IMG/VR virus record: IMGVR_UViG_3300004806_000761
Coordinates: 1-28,644 of that record
Length of the DNA stretch: 28,644 nucleotides
Strand: one strand, 5' to 3'
From: a virus
The position numbers and the translations under genes are program-made. The first letter of the stretch is position 1, and the number at the start of each line of letters is the position of its first letter. The notes beneath the pieces were generated by a model, which worked only from the letters and a program-made list of their open reading frames with translations, was not told the DNA's origin and did not search any database. Shown one piece after another: positions 1 to 8,800 of this stretch.

Positions 1-1
1 T

Positions 2-57
2 CTGAAGATTCTTCGTTATGGAATTATCCCTTTTTTGTAGCAAATCTCAATCTTCAG
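2..57. repeat. 9-bp inverted repeat
   Basis: CTGAAGATT at 2-10 is the exact reverse complement of AATCTTCAG at 49-57, with an AT-rich 38-nt loop. It may be part of a transcription stop for a gene to the left of the window, or an operator. Nothing else in the first 160 bases is convincing. A 26-codon ATG ORF at 60-140 has no supporting motif. Confidence 0.3.
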
Positions 58-165
58 TAATGGCAAGGAAAAAAATTGACGATGACTCAATCCTCAGTGT
101 TTGCACGTTCTATAACGTTTTTGAAAAGACTTGCTTGTGAGGGGGTGGGGTGATAGACAATCTTT

Positions 166-396
166 GTGGCTACTCGACTTGGAACCCCGTACCGCGAATG
201 GTGCGATCACAAGACGGTGAAGATTTCTGCGAAGTGGAATCGTTGTCTCCGGTGTGGGGGGTGGGTGCCTCGTTCCAGGGAAACTGTCCCCAAGGCGAAG
301 AAGAAAGACTATTCCGAGACTCCTGATTCCCCCGCCGTGGCCGAAGCTCGTCTCAGAGTTCAAGAAATGTTTGACAAAGCCCGTCTCGGTCGGTAA
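166..396 (+). CDS. small zinc-knuckle protein, 76 aa
   Basis: The GTG start at 166 is the only usable start in the frame. The protein has a C-x-H pair (C13, H15, in WCDH) and a C-x2-C pair (C27, C30, in RCLRCGGWVP), spaced as in a compact zinc-binding knuckle. The rest is basic and then helical (AVAEARLRVQEMFDKARLGR). Small phage proteins with this Cys/His arrangement are common and mostly of unknown function; nucleic-acid or protein binding is the usual guess. The gene ends 9 nt before a tRNA, so it may be co-transcribed with it. The upstream purine-rich G tract (140-153) is a poor and rather distant ribosome binding site, which lowers confidence in the start. I do not recognise a named family. 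Confidence 0.6.
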   Translation: MATRLGTPYREWCDHKTVKISAKWNRCLRCGGWVPRSRETVPKAKKKDYSETPDSPAVAEARLRVQEMFDKARLGR

Positions 397-405
397 TATT
401 TGTTT

Positions 406-479
406 AGCGGATTGGCGCAGTTTGGTAGCGCGGGTGACTCATGCTCACTAGGTCACGGGTTCGAGTCCCGTATCCGCCA
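406..479 (+). tRNA. tRNA with CAT anticodon (Met-type)
   Basis: A full cloverleaf can be drawn. The acceptor 5' strand is 406-412. The D stem is GCGC/GCGC (415-418 with 428-431), with the GG of the D loop at 424-425. The anticodon stem GGTGA/TCACT (433-437 with 445-449) encloses loop CTCATGC with anticodon CAT at 440-442. The T stem ACGGG/CCCGT encloses TTCGAGT. The acceptor 3' strand is 472-478 and the discriminator A is at 479. The CCA end is not encoded. The first acceptor pair is an A1:C72 mismatch. Initiator-type GGG/CCC pairs in the anticodon stem are absent, so this looks like an elongator Met or a lysidine-modified Ile tRNA rather than an initiator. Position 37 is G, which is unusual after CAT. 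Confidence 0.88.
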
Positions 480-591
480 CTAGCTGGTTGCATGGCGCGT
501 ATGCAACTGGTGATTTACCCTGCTGGCCGGGAGCCGTTGCCATTCCTTCGGGAACCGTAACACCGAGTTCGACTCTCGGTAGTGGGGGCCA
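477..591 (+). ncRNA. tRNA-like structured RNA overlapping the tRNA 3' end
   Basis: A closing helix CCACTA (477-482) with TAGTGG (580-585) encloses three clear hairpins. The first is GTTGCAT/ATGCAAC with a 7-nt loop (487-507). The second is capped by a C(UUCG)G tetraloop: GTTGC/GTAAC and TTCC/GGAA around a 2x2 internal loop (536-561). The third is a T-arm-like hairpin, ACCGAG/CTCGGT around TTCGACT (562-580). A CCA lies at 589-591. The order resembles a class II tRNA with D arm, long variable arm and T arm. However, no 5-bp/7-nt anticodon arm can be drawn in 508-535, and the total of about 110 nt is too long. It could be a degenerate or interrupted tRNA or a true tRNA mimic. Its 5' end shares three or four bases with the preceding tRNA. 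Confidence 0.42.
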
Positions 592-664
592 AGGGGTGTT
601 CTGATTTTGGTACATCACGCCATGTCCGGATATTGAGACACGCCTGATTTTGCGATAGCTGCGC
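592..664. other. no gene seen
   Basis: Plus-strand reading frames are closed by stops within a few codons. The only pattern noted is a short repeat of CTGATTTT at about 600 and 643. I see no convincing promoter or terminator in this stretch. Confidence 0.4.
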
Positions 665-793
665 TCACCGGCCTTTGGTGTAGAAGTGGATTAACACCAC
701 GAAAACAATCACCAGCGCGGAGCCGATAATTCCATTTCGCACCACGTCACTTCCCACCCACACTCCGTAGCGGTCGAGATGCACGAAAACCAC
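665..793 (-). CDS. possible minus-strand membrane microprotein, 42 aa
   Basis: Reading the minus strand from a GTG at 793 gives VVFVHLDRYGVWVGSDVV followed by a well-formed hydrophobic segment (about residues 19-35, GIIGSALVIVFVVLIHF) and a positively charged end (YTKGR) before TGA at 667-665. Codon third positions look G/C-rich like the neighbouring genes. The shape is that of a single-pass membrane microprotein. Against it: it would be the only minus-strand gene in the window, it has no clear ribosome binding site, and no family is recognised. It could be a chance open frame. Confidence 0.3.
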   Translation of the reverse strand: MVFVHLDRYGVWVGSDVVRNGIIGSALVIVFVVLIHFYTKGR

Positions 794-819
794 TCTACTG
801 CCACGGCTACACTTGTCCG

Positions 820-945
820 GTGAAGAAAAAAGTCAGCCCCAAAGAAGTCGCCCGTCTAGAAGCCGAAAAGAGAGAACGTGACAAAGCCCATCAAGATCAA
901 GCCCAGCAAAGTCGGGAGTCTGCACGAAGTACTCCACATCCCTGA
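820..945 (+). CDS. possible small charged helical protein, 41 aa
   Basis: A GTG at 820 opens VKKKVSPKEVARLEAEKRER and continues as a Gln/Lys/Glu-rich helix to TGA at 943-945. It has no visible ribosome binding site, and its last third overlaps the better supported gene at 878 in another frame. It might serve as a leader whose translation couples to the next gene, or be spurious. No family recognised. Confidence 0.28.
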   Translation: MKKKVSPKEVARLEAEKRERDKAHQDQAQQSRESARSTPHP

Positions 946-1051
946 GCATGAGAAGATTCCTCTGGCGCGACTAAAGGCGGCGAAGAACTCCAACTCACCC
1001 TCGTTGCGGAAGAAAGCAATTTTTGCTCTCAACGCACGCAAATGGGACTAA
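878..1051 (+). CDS. conserved small phage protein, 57 aa
   Basis: The GTG at 878 gives a 57-residue basic protein that starts TKPIKIKPSKVGSLHEVLHI, continues PEHEKIPLARLKAAKNS, and ends RKKAIFALNARKWD before TAA. From memory, this pattern (KIKPS, G-x-L-H, IP-x-x-x-L-x-A-A-x-x-S, then RK-x-A-x-F-A-x-N-A-x-K-W) recurs in small phage proteins of unknown function, which strongly suggests a real gene despite its size. An AGAGAG tract just upstream is a weak ribosome binding site. It is the last gene before a strong terminator, so it probably belongs to the upstream transcript rather than to the packaging operon. Confidence 0.72.
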   Translation: MTKPIKIKPSKVGSLHEVLHIPEHEKIPLARLKAAKNSNSPSLRKKAIFALNARKWD

Positions 1052-1102
1052 ACATCTGATACGATGTGAGCGTTCCATTGCTCCCTCACTGGTGACTGCG
1101 AT

Positions 1103-1124
1103 TGCCCCCTTATGGGGGGCATTT
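1103..1124 (+). terminator. intrinsic terminator
   Basis: TGCCCCC (1103-1109) pairs with GGGGGCA (1115-1121) across a 5-nt loop and is followed by TTT. The very GC-rich 7-bp stem just after the small-gene block and before the packaging operon fits a rho-independent stop. The U tract is short, so leakage is possible. Confidence 0.7.
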
Positions 1125-1175
1125 CGCATTATGGGGCGGAAACCGTGTAATGTAACAAACGTCAAAGGAGAGACA

Positions 1176-1547
1176 ATGAAGAATGTTCCTACCCACGTTT
1201 CCTCGGCCCTTGCTGGTGTCATCGCTTTGGTTGCGGTCGTCCACCCTGGATTCCATGTGTCACAGTCGGTCCAGCAGATCGTTGTGATTGCCGCCACCGC
1301 TCTCATCGGCGTTCTTCAGTCGTTGCACCTGCACGTTTCCGGCAAGGTCTTGACCGCACTCTCGGACGAGCGCAAGGTCGTAAACGCGATTCTGGCAAAT
1401 CAGAATGTCGTCCCTGCCCCTGTCGCAGAAGCGGCTAAAGCGGTTGACGAAATCGGAGCTTCGATGCGCGACCTCACTGGCAGCGTCTCAACCCCTGACG
1501 GCACTTCGGCTACGCCGGTCACGGGGAGCCCTGACCTGAAGTTGTAA
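1176..1547 (+). CDS. two-helix membrane protein, holin-like (123 aa)
   Basis: The start at 1176 is chosen because AAAGGAGAG lies 6-12 nt upstream; the open frame extends further back to 1023 but without such a site. The protein has two hydrophobic helices, about residues 9-25 (SALAGVIALVAVVHPGF) and 33-52 (VQQIVVIAATALIGVLQSLH), joined by a short turn. A longer soluble C-terminal part rich in Val, Ala and Pro follows. A helical hairpin of this size is typical of holins and other small phage membrane proteins. The position directly before the terminase, far from the endolysin, leaves the role open. Its stop codon overlaps the terminase start (TAATG), so the two are probably translationally coupled. 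Confidence 0.85.
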   Translation: MKNVPTHVSSALAGVIALVAVVHPGFHVSQSVQQIVVIAATALIGVLQSLHLHVSGKVLTALSDERKVVNAILANQNVVPAPVAEAAKAVDEIGASMRDLTGSVSTPDGTSATPVTGSPDLKL

Positions 1548-3499
1548 TGGTCAACTACGCATCCGAGGACAAGCGCCGCATTTTCTTCAAGTGCATCAAC
1601 GCTGGCCTTACTAAAGCGGAAGCAGCGCGTCAAGCGGGCATTTCCTACAAAACCGCTTTGGATTGGATGAACAAGGCCAAAATAGCGGAGTACGCCAAAG
1701 AACACGGGTCGGCCAAGTTCACCACCAAAGAGTCTGTTATCAAAAAACAGATTCAGGAAAAAGAAGAAAAGGCCATCAAGCCCCCTCTGCCGTATGAGGC
1801 GTTGGGGCCAGAAGCCAAACGCGCTCTGTCTGACCTGCGCTATTTCCGCCAACGGTATCTAGGGCGAGTCCCTATTCCGTGGCAGGAAGAAGCAATCCTT
1901 AAACTCATGGAGTTGAGGGAGTCCGAAGAAGAAGAATACGTTGTCGTCAACTGCCCACCGGGTTCAGGAAAGTCGGCTCTGTTTCTCGACTTTGCCCTCT
2001 GGTGTATCTGCCGTGACCGAGGGGTACGAATTCTTTTTGGTTCGGTAACCCAGACCCAAGCCGACAAGATGCTGTCGGAAGCCAAGCGAATTCTAGAATC
2101 AACTCAACCCATGTTGGCTAGGTCTGACATGAAGCGCAGGGGCTTGGCCCTTGACGCTGAGGCTTCGCTCGCGCAGGACTTTGGCAGGTTCAAGCCCATT
2201 GAGCGAGATGTGTGGACCAAATCCGCGTTGATTGTGGAGCAGTTGGACGGGGCCTCAATCACCAACAAGGACCCCACGCTTCAAGCCTACGGCATGGACA
2301 CTTCCTATATTGGTTCGCGTATTGACGTTTCGCTCTGGGACGACCTCGTTGACCCACGCAAAACCCGAACCGTCGAAGCCAAAGAAGAACTAGAGAACAA
2401 CTTTCAGGACGTGATGGAAGCGCGACTGGAACCAGGTGGGCTCTTTGCTTTAGTGGGCCAGAGAATCGCGTCTGACGACCTGTACCGATTTGCGCTTGAT
2501 ATGCAACGCCCCCTTGATGACGTGCCCGACGACGAGGACCCCGAAGCTTTAGAGGACGCGGCGATGGTGCCTAAGTACAAGCACATTATTTACCGAGCGC
2601 ATTACGAAGAAAAATGCACCGAGGGTTCCCACGCTTACTCCGCCGAGCCGTACCCGAAGGGCTGTCTGCTTTCCCCCAAACGATTGACGTGGCGCAAAAT
2701 CCAAAGTTTGATGACCAACCGTTCCGAACGTTTCCAAGTCATCTACCAGCAAGAGGACATAGCCCAGACACAAACCTTGGTCAATCCGGCGTGGGTGTAC
2801 GGGCAGCAGGGCCACCCGACCAAATGCGTTGACTACGACCGCGACGAATGGGAATGGCCCAAGAAGGCAGACGGGTCCATGCTCCCCGTCCAAGAGTGTT
2901 TGATCGTCGGTTCGGTGGACCCTTCCCCAGCGATGTATTGGTCCTGCCAAGTGTGGGTGTATCACAAGCCGACCGACATGAGGTATCTAATTGCCCTGCA
3001 CCGCGCAAAGATGGAAGCCCCCGAATTTCTTGACTTTGACCTCAACACCAGCACCTTCACCGGCCTCGCGGAAGAATGGCAAGTTCGCTCCACCCGTCTA
3101 GGGTTCCCTATCCAGCGATGGATTTTTGAGCAAAACGCCGCCGCCAAGTTCTTCTTGCAGACGAGCTCAATGAAACAATGGACTTTGAGGCACAACGTTG
3201 AAGTCACCCCCCACACCACGGGAGCAAACAAGGCTGACCGTGATTACGGTGTAGAATCCCTTGGACCGCTGTATCGAGATGGGAAAGTCAATCTTCCCCT
3301 CAAAGGACGCGGGGCAACTTCCAGCATTAAACTCATTGACGAAGTGACCAAATACGGAGTCGGCGGTATGCGAACTGACGACTGCGTGATGGCTCAGTGG
3401 TTTTTTGAGTGGAACTTGCCTAATATAAGAACTAGAGTGCGCGAAGTACGGGCGGCCACTCGGCCTAGTTGGTTACAACAACGACAGAGGATTGCCTGA
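1547..3499 (+). CDS. terL: terminase large subunit with N-terminal HTH (650 aa)
   Basis: This is the ATP-driven DNA packaging motor and headful or end-cutting nuclease that docks on the portal. The Walker A loop is CPPGSGKS (136-143). Walker B is the segment around RIDVSLWDD (259-266), in which hydrophobic residues lead into W-D-D. The C-terminal RNase H-like nuclease shows SVDPS (456-460, D458 as first acidic ligand), FEQN (527-530, E528) and RTDD (609-612). Residues about 15-45 form a helix-turn-helix (LTKAEAARQAGISYKTALDW) of the kind found in small terminase subunits. No separate small terminase gene is visible upstream, so this domain may supply DNA recognition. At 650 residues it is longer than many large terminases, because of this extension and a linker. 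The start overlaps the preceding stop, and the stop overlaps the portal start. Confidence 0.95.
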   Translation: MVNYASEDKRRIFFKCINAGLTKAEAARQAGISYKTALDWMNKAKIAEYAKEHGSAKFTTKESVIKKQIQEKEEKAIKPPLPYEALGPEAKRALSDLRYFRQRYLGRVPIPWQEEAILKLMELRESEEEEYVVVNCPPGSGKSALFLDFALWCICRDRGVRILFGSVTQTQADKMLSEAKRILESTQPMLARSDMKRRGLALDAEASLAQDFGRFKPIERDVWTKSALIVEQLDGASITNKDPTLQAYGMDTSYIGSRIDVSLWDDLVDPRKTRTVEAKEELENNFQDVMEARLEPGGLFALVGQRIASDDLYRFALDMQRPLDDVPDDEDPEALEDAAMVPKYKHIIYRAHYEEKCTEGSHAYSAEPYPKGCLLSPKRLTWRKIQSLMTNRSERFQVIYQQEDIAQTQTLVNPAWVYGQQGHPTKCVDYDRDEWEWPKKADGSMLPVQECLIVGSVDPSPAMYWSCQVWVYHKPTDMRYLIALHRAKMEAPEFLDFDLNTSTFTGLAEEWQVRSTRLGFPIQRWIFEQNAAAKFFLQTSSMKQWTLRHNVEVTPHTTGANKADRDYGVESLGPLYRDGKVNLPLKGRGATSSIKLIDEVTKYGVGGMRTDDCVMAQWFFEWNLPNIRTRVREVRAATRPSWLQQRQRIA

Positions 3500-5421
3500 T
3501 GTGGACCCCACGCCTACCGCTTAATGACGACGAAGCAGCCCGCGAAATTCTTTCTCAGTACCGGCAGCGTCAGTTGGAGCGCGGCAAGAGCATTTTGGCG
3601 ATGGAGAAAGTCCGCGATGCTTACAACGGTGACACCCATGTGTATCTCCCCGAACTTGACAAAGAGGAACAATCCGCCGTTCCCAACCTGATTGCTCAGG
3701 GCATTGACCAATACTCCATGCGAGTCGCGTCTGTCCGACCGGACATTTGGTATCCAAGTTTCCGCCCCGGATTTAAGGGCCACGACCAAGCCGCCGACAA
3801 CCGCCGCAACGCAAACCTTGGCTGGTGGGACATGAACAAGTGGGATATGCAGACCCGTCGCAGGGCTCGCCACCTTTCCGCCTACGGTTCGACCTGTGCT
3901 TCGCTTTCCCCCATTTCCCTCGACCCGACCGACAAGCGCCGGATTCCGCACTGGCGCGTCCGCAATCCTTTGACGGCGTTCCCATCGAGCATGAGCGAAC
4001 ACCTTGGCGTCAACCCTGAGAACTGCATCTTTACTGACAAGCGCACCCTCGGTTGGTTGCAAGCTAATTACCCCGGCGCGGCTCAGCGTCTTTACAAGGG
4101 GCGGCAGTTCAACGACACTACGGAATTCAAAGTCTTGGAGTACGTTGACGACCGCGAACACGTTTTGGTTGTCGTGGGCCAAGACCCCCCTGGACGTAGA
4201 AACTACAAGGACGACCCGAACGTTCAGGGCTACAGTTCGTGCGAACTTCTGATGCGTATTGTCAACAAGGCCGAAGTCTGCCCCGTTGTTTTTGCGGGTC
4301 GGATTACCCTTGACCGAATCGCGGGTCAGTTTGACCAGATGATCGGAATGTACATGATGCAAAGCAAGCTCATGGCACTCTCCACCATCGCCATTGTTGA
4401 CAACGTGTTTAACGACCAGTGGGCGGTTGGAACCCCCAACGCCATTGCCCCGCCGAACATCATTGTTCACGCGGACGGCAAGCGCGGCATTATCGGTGAA
4501 ATCCAAAACGCCCAACTTCAGACGATCCACAACCCCGGCCCACAGGACGCCATGCAGATGATGGACCGCTTGGAAGCCAATCAGCGTTCCAACGGTGGAG
4601 TCCCTGCCGACTGGGGTGCAGAGTCCGCGTCCAACATTCGCACCGGACGACGAGGGCAGGATATTCTTGGCGCGACGGTTGACGGACGAATCCAAGAGGA
4701 CCAAACCATTCTCGCCAATTCGTTTGAGCAAGAGAACGAAATCGCGTGTCGGATTATGAAGTCCTACTACGGCGACGAGCCGTCCATGTTCTTCATTCCC
4801 AAGAGTGGGAAGATCGAGGGCCCAGGCGACTACGTTCCGAACGAACTCTTTACCATGACCTACTCCAAAGTGGAGTACGCGATGGCCGGAACCGACGCGC
4901 AGGGGCTTACGATCATGCTCGCTCAGAAGTACGGCGGTGGGTTGATGAGCCAGCAGACCGCGATGGAAGCCGACCCGATGATTAAGGACGCTCGCGCCGA
5001 AATCGAAAAGATTGAGATTGAGAAATTGCGAAAGTCGTTGATGGACTCTCTTGACCAGCAAGCGGCTCAGGGCCAGATCGCCCCTCACGAAATTGCACAA
5101 ATCATCGAAGGAAGGTTGAAGGGCGAACCCATTGAAGCGGTCGTTCAGCAGGTCCAAAAAGATGTTCAGAAGCAGCAAGCGGCCCAAGCCCAAGCCCAGC
5201 AAGAGCAGGCCGGTTCTTCCGAAGCCCAGCCTGGACTTGACCCGACGCAGCCCACGAGCGCACCGGCACCGCAGGGAGCGCAAGGACCGCCCGACCTTGT
5301 TTCCTTGTTAGCGTCCGCCCACCCTGCCACCGCAGGCAAAGCCCCCATGTTGACTAGCAATATGCCAGCCACCGGCCCAGCAACCGCTTCTATGGGTAGC
5401 GCCGTACCCGTTGGTGCTTAG
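3499..5421 (+). CDS. portal protein (640 aa)
   Basis: It is assigned as the portal, the dodecameric ring at the unique capsid vertex, from its position directly after the terminase, its length, and its content. The N-terminal part includes QYSMRVASVRPDIWYP; a long helical middle part follows (about residues 280-320, then the region around QDAMQMMDRLEANQRSNGG); the C-terminal tail is rich in Gln, Ala and Pro. The ATG at 3499 overlaps the terminase stop (TGATG) and has AGAGG upstream. An in-frame upstream start at 3469 would lie inside the terminase gene and lacks a site of its own. The disordered tail (roughly residues 550-640) resembles the next gene in composition and may bind scaffold or packaged protein. 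No catalytic motif is expected. Confidence 0.87.
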   Translation: MWTPRLPLNDDEAAREILSQYRQRQLERGKSILAMEKVRDAYNGDTHVYLPELDKEEQSAVPNLIAQGIDQYSMRVASVRPDIWYPSFRPGFKGHDQAADNRRNANLGWWDMNKWDMQTRRRARHLSAYGSTCASLSPISLDPTDKRRIPHWRVRNPLTAFPSSMSEHLGVNPENCIFTDKRTLGWLQANYPGAAQRLYKGRQFNDTTEFKVLEYVDDREHVLVVVGQDPPGRRNYKDDPNVQGYSSCELLMRIVNKAEVCPVVFAGRITLDRIAGQFDQMIGMYMMQSKLMALSTIAIVDNVFNDQWAVGTPNAIAPPNIIVHADGKRGIIGEIQNAQLQTIHNPGPQDAMQMMDRLEANQRSNGGVPADWGAESASNIRTGRRGQDILGATVDGRIQEDQTILANSFEQENEIACRIMKSYYGDEPSMFFIPKSGKIEGPGDYVPNELFTMTYSKVEYAMAGTDAQGLTIMLAQKYGGGLMSQQTAMEADPMIKDARAEIEKIEIEKLRKSLMDSLDQQAAQGQIAPHEIAQIIEGRLKGEPIEAVVQQVQKDVQKQQAAQAQAQQEQAGSSEAQPGLDPTQPTSAPAPQGAQGPPDLVSLLASAHPATAGKAPMLTSNMPATGPATASMGSAVPVGA

Positions 5422-5429
5422 GAGAGAAG

Positions 5430-5891
5430 ATGCCACGCAGCACGTTTAAGCGCGACCCACGAGGCGGCGCAAGGGAAATGGCGCAGGGCGAGAGTTCGGC
5501 CAACCGCACGGACCTCAACCAACACCAGCCCGTCATTGCCGCGCCCAACCAGCCGTATGGGGTGAAAGCCCAACAGCAGGCAGCGCAACGTGCCGTACCG
5601 CTTCCACAGGAGACCCAGAACACTTCGGTGGAAACTCCAAGCACGTCCGCCCCTTCTGCCACTATGCCCCAGCAGGTAGGACCAGCCCCCGGCTCATTGT
5701 TGTTCGACCACCCTTCCACGCGCCCAGCCGAACCCATCACTCACGGTATGCCTTTTGGCCCCGGTGGGGGTCCTGAAGTTCTAGGTCAAGCCCCGTCCAT
5801 CGCGGACCAGCTCGGCGCGCTTGCGTCACTCCCGAACGCTTCTAGCACGCTCCAAAACCTTGCCGCCACCGCCCGACTCGCAGGTTACTAA
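5430..5891 (+). CDS. disordered Gln/Pro-rich protein, 153 aa
   Basis: GGAGA sits 4-9 nt before the ATG. The protein begins with a basic stretch (PRSTFKRDPRGGAREMAQ), then a long low-complexity region rich in Gln, Pro, Thr and Ser. It ends with a short helical part (SIADQLGALASLPNASSTLQ) of the type that could act as a docking peptide. The gene lies between portal and the giant virion protein, and its stop overlaps the next start (TAATG). I infer a head-associated accessory protein or assembly partner. No family is recognised and no enzymatic motif is visible. Confidence 0.85.
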   Translation: MPRSTFKRDPRGGAREMAQGESSANRTDLNQHQPVIAAPNQPYGVKAQQQAAQRAVPLPQETQNTSVETPSTSAPSATMPQQVGPAPGSLLFDHPSTRPAEPITHGMPFGPGGGPEVLGQAPSIADQLGALASLPNASSTLQNLAATARLAGY

Positions 5892-8800
5892 TGGCTGAAC
5901 CCACCGGCCTTCCTGCGTACACCGGCAACGATTCCATCGCGGCTTTCCCCGGTACGGAGTCGTACAACGACCTCTCCACCAGCCTTCAGCAGAAAATCAC
6001 GGGCATCGCGCAAACCAACCCTTTTTTGGTGAAAGACCCTCAATCGGTTCTGGCCCTCGCGCAATCTATCAACACCAACCCTGAGCAAACCGCCCTTGCG
6101 CTGAAGTACGCCACCACCGCAGCCGAGCGTCTCAACGCGTGTTCGGGCGACCCCAAAGTGAACGCGGCGGCAGCGGCCAAGATCAACGCCCCTCGCCCTG
6201 GACTCTGGGGGGATATCACCAGCACTCTTTCAGACGTAGGCAAGGGCGCTTACAACGCCGTTTCAGGAATCGTTACTTCAGGCGCGAACGCGGTCAACCG
6301 AATCGGCATCTCCGCCAATGAACTCTTGGGCGGTCACGGAACGGCGGGCTACAAAGACCTGTGGCACACCACTACAAATCTTGGCGAAAACGTCAACCCG
6401 TTCAGCGACAAGTCGGTTCTCAATATGCCGAACCACATTCTTGCTTACGAAGAATCTATGGTCCGTCAACACGGGTATGCCTACGCATTGGGCCAAGCCA
6501 TTCCTGCCATCGCCGGCGCAGTTATTTCAGACGGTGCCACGACCGCAGCCGAGGGTGGAACTGAAGCCGCGCTCGCCGGTGACCAAGCCGTTGTTGACGC
6601 CGCCAACGCCGCGCAGAAGGCCGGTCAAGCCCTTACCGACGAACAAAAGATCGCCGCAGGTGAAGCCGCCCAACGCCTAGCCGACAGCGCAAAGCGTCTG
6701 GACGAAATCAAAGCCGCGCAAGCAGCTCGTCGCGCCGACCGTAGCCCCGCGTTCCAAGCCGCCATCAACGCCGCCAAAACCGTTGCCGCTCCACTCCGAC
6801 CAGCGATGAAAGCCCTCGACGTAATCTCCCGCCCCGGTCGTAACGTCCCCCTCAACTCGTTCTACGTCGCCACGTCGCTCCAAGCACAAGGCCAAGACCC
6901 TGCCCTCTGGGAGCAGACCAAGAACGGCACGGTCATTGGTGCAGATGGCAAGCCCGTCTCCGCAGTTGGTGAAGCGTTGCAGATGTTGGGGATGAGTCCA
7001 AATTCCGAGTTCTACAACCCCATCAACAATCTGGGAACGATGTACCTGACCACGTTTGCCGCCGACCCTTTGGCCGCTGGGTTGGGGGTTGTTAAGACCG
7101 CCAAAAGCACCGAAGGCTTCGCTGGTGGCCTTGGTCAATGGTGGGGTGGTACGGGAATTCGCAGCGCCGACGACATTGAGCGCACCGCTCAGCAATACCC
7201 CGCCGTCCAACGCGCCTACAACTACATGGCGACCCACAGCGCGTCAGAAATCTACACGCACTTCAACGGCACGATCAGCCCCGAACTCGCGCAGAAGTTA
7301 GGCAAGGCCCAAGACCTTCCCTCTGTCTACGCCGCTTACCGCGAAACAATCAACACAATGGCGAAAGTTGCGGACGGGCGCGGGCTCGTCATCACCGACG
7401 CCCCCAAGATTGGATTGTGGAGTGGTTTTAAAACGGTCCTGAAGGGCGCTATCGTTCGCCAAGCAACCACCTTGGGCGAAGCCCTCGGCTCTGACGAACT
7501 GTTCACCAAAGCGTTTCAGGACGGCATTAAGGAAAACCGTTTCGACGCCAAGCCCGATGGCGCAGCGTTCTACGCAGCCAACGCCGATGTTCGCTGGCGT
7601 GCGGTGTGGGCGCGGAAACTCGCCGGTCAGTTTTACAAAGAGTCAATGTGGGTTGACACACTGACAGCCAAAATCGAGAACGTCCACGTTACTCCTGGCG
7701 ACCCTGCCGCCATCGGGCCGTTGATGGACCTTGCCCGACTTGCGATGGTTCCGAACGAAACCGTCAAGTCAATGGGCGACTTCCTCTTGGCGACCAAGAA
7801 CCCCGACGACTACACGCAGGCATTTACCAATTGCGTGACGATGATTGTCAACAACCTCGCTCGCGCCGGACTCCCCAAGACCACCCTCGACCTCATGGGC
7901 TCCGCCGTAGAGAACGAAGTTTTTAAAAACGTCGTCGCGTTGGTGGGTAAAGATCGCGGTGGAGATGTTGGCACCTACGTTGCTGGGCCAGAGGGTGAGT
8001 TCTACTCTCGACTCGGTAACCCTGAGTCCGAGGGAATCGGAGCTCACGCCGCCATTGACGACACCCAAAAAGGTTCCCTCATCATGCCCCGTGCGCGTGA
8101 CGTGAAGAACCTTGCCAAAGCCATGCGCGAAGCAGCCCTTATTGCCAGCGCCGACGCCAAAGACCTGACCCAGCCCGCCAAGGATTTTGAGAGTCTGGCC
8201 CGTGTCATTCGCTATTCCTCGGTTGACGTGAAAGACGCATCGTTCGCGTGGAAAAAGATTGTTGAGGCGACGGACGTAAGGGGAATGTCCAAGGCGTATC
8301 AAGAAGCCTTTGACACCAAGATTAAGGGATTGGCCGAAACCCTCGCCGGAACGCTGAAGAACAAAGACCTCACCAGCCCTGAGCGTTTCCTTTCCGTTTA
8401 TCAGAAGGTCACTGACGAACAGGCTCGCCTAGAGGCACAAATAGCACTACGTTCTACAGAACCCCTCAAAGCGCAGTACGAAGCCAACCAGACTTTGCTC
8501 TCCGCGCTCAACGGCACCATTCCCGATTCTTCCACCTTCGGACGCGAGGACTTCCTTCAGTACGCCCGCGACATGGCAGAGCGCCGTGGGATTGTTGCTG
8601 ACGACCGCGCAGACTTCGCTAAGGACTACGCAAACGAAATGGAAAAGGCACGCCAGCGCGACCCGTACTACCGCAACAACTGGCAGCACACGGTTGACTT
8701 CCTGAACGCCACGCAATCCAAGTTCTTCGTCCCAATGGCTTTGTTAAGTAACGGCTGGGCGCTCCGAGTCTCCATCTCCGAACTCCTGCTCAACGGTTAC

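Noticed and set aside
76-116. TTGACG with TATAAC as a promoter
   Set aside because: The spacer would be about 29 nt, far too long for a sigma70-type promoter.
60-140. 26-codon ATG ORF near the left edge
   Set aside because: Too short, AT-rich, no motif and no clear ribosome binding site.
1057-1065. Extended -10 (TGATACGAT) as promoter of the packaging operon
   Set aside because: No -35 at proper spacing, and the transcript would run straight into the terminator at 1103-1124.
3514-5283. 589-aa open frame on the minus strand
   Set aside because: It is antisense to the portal gene, has no ribosome binding site, and its length follows from the third-position GC bias of the real gene.
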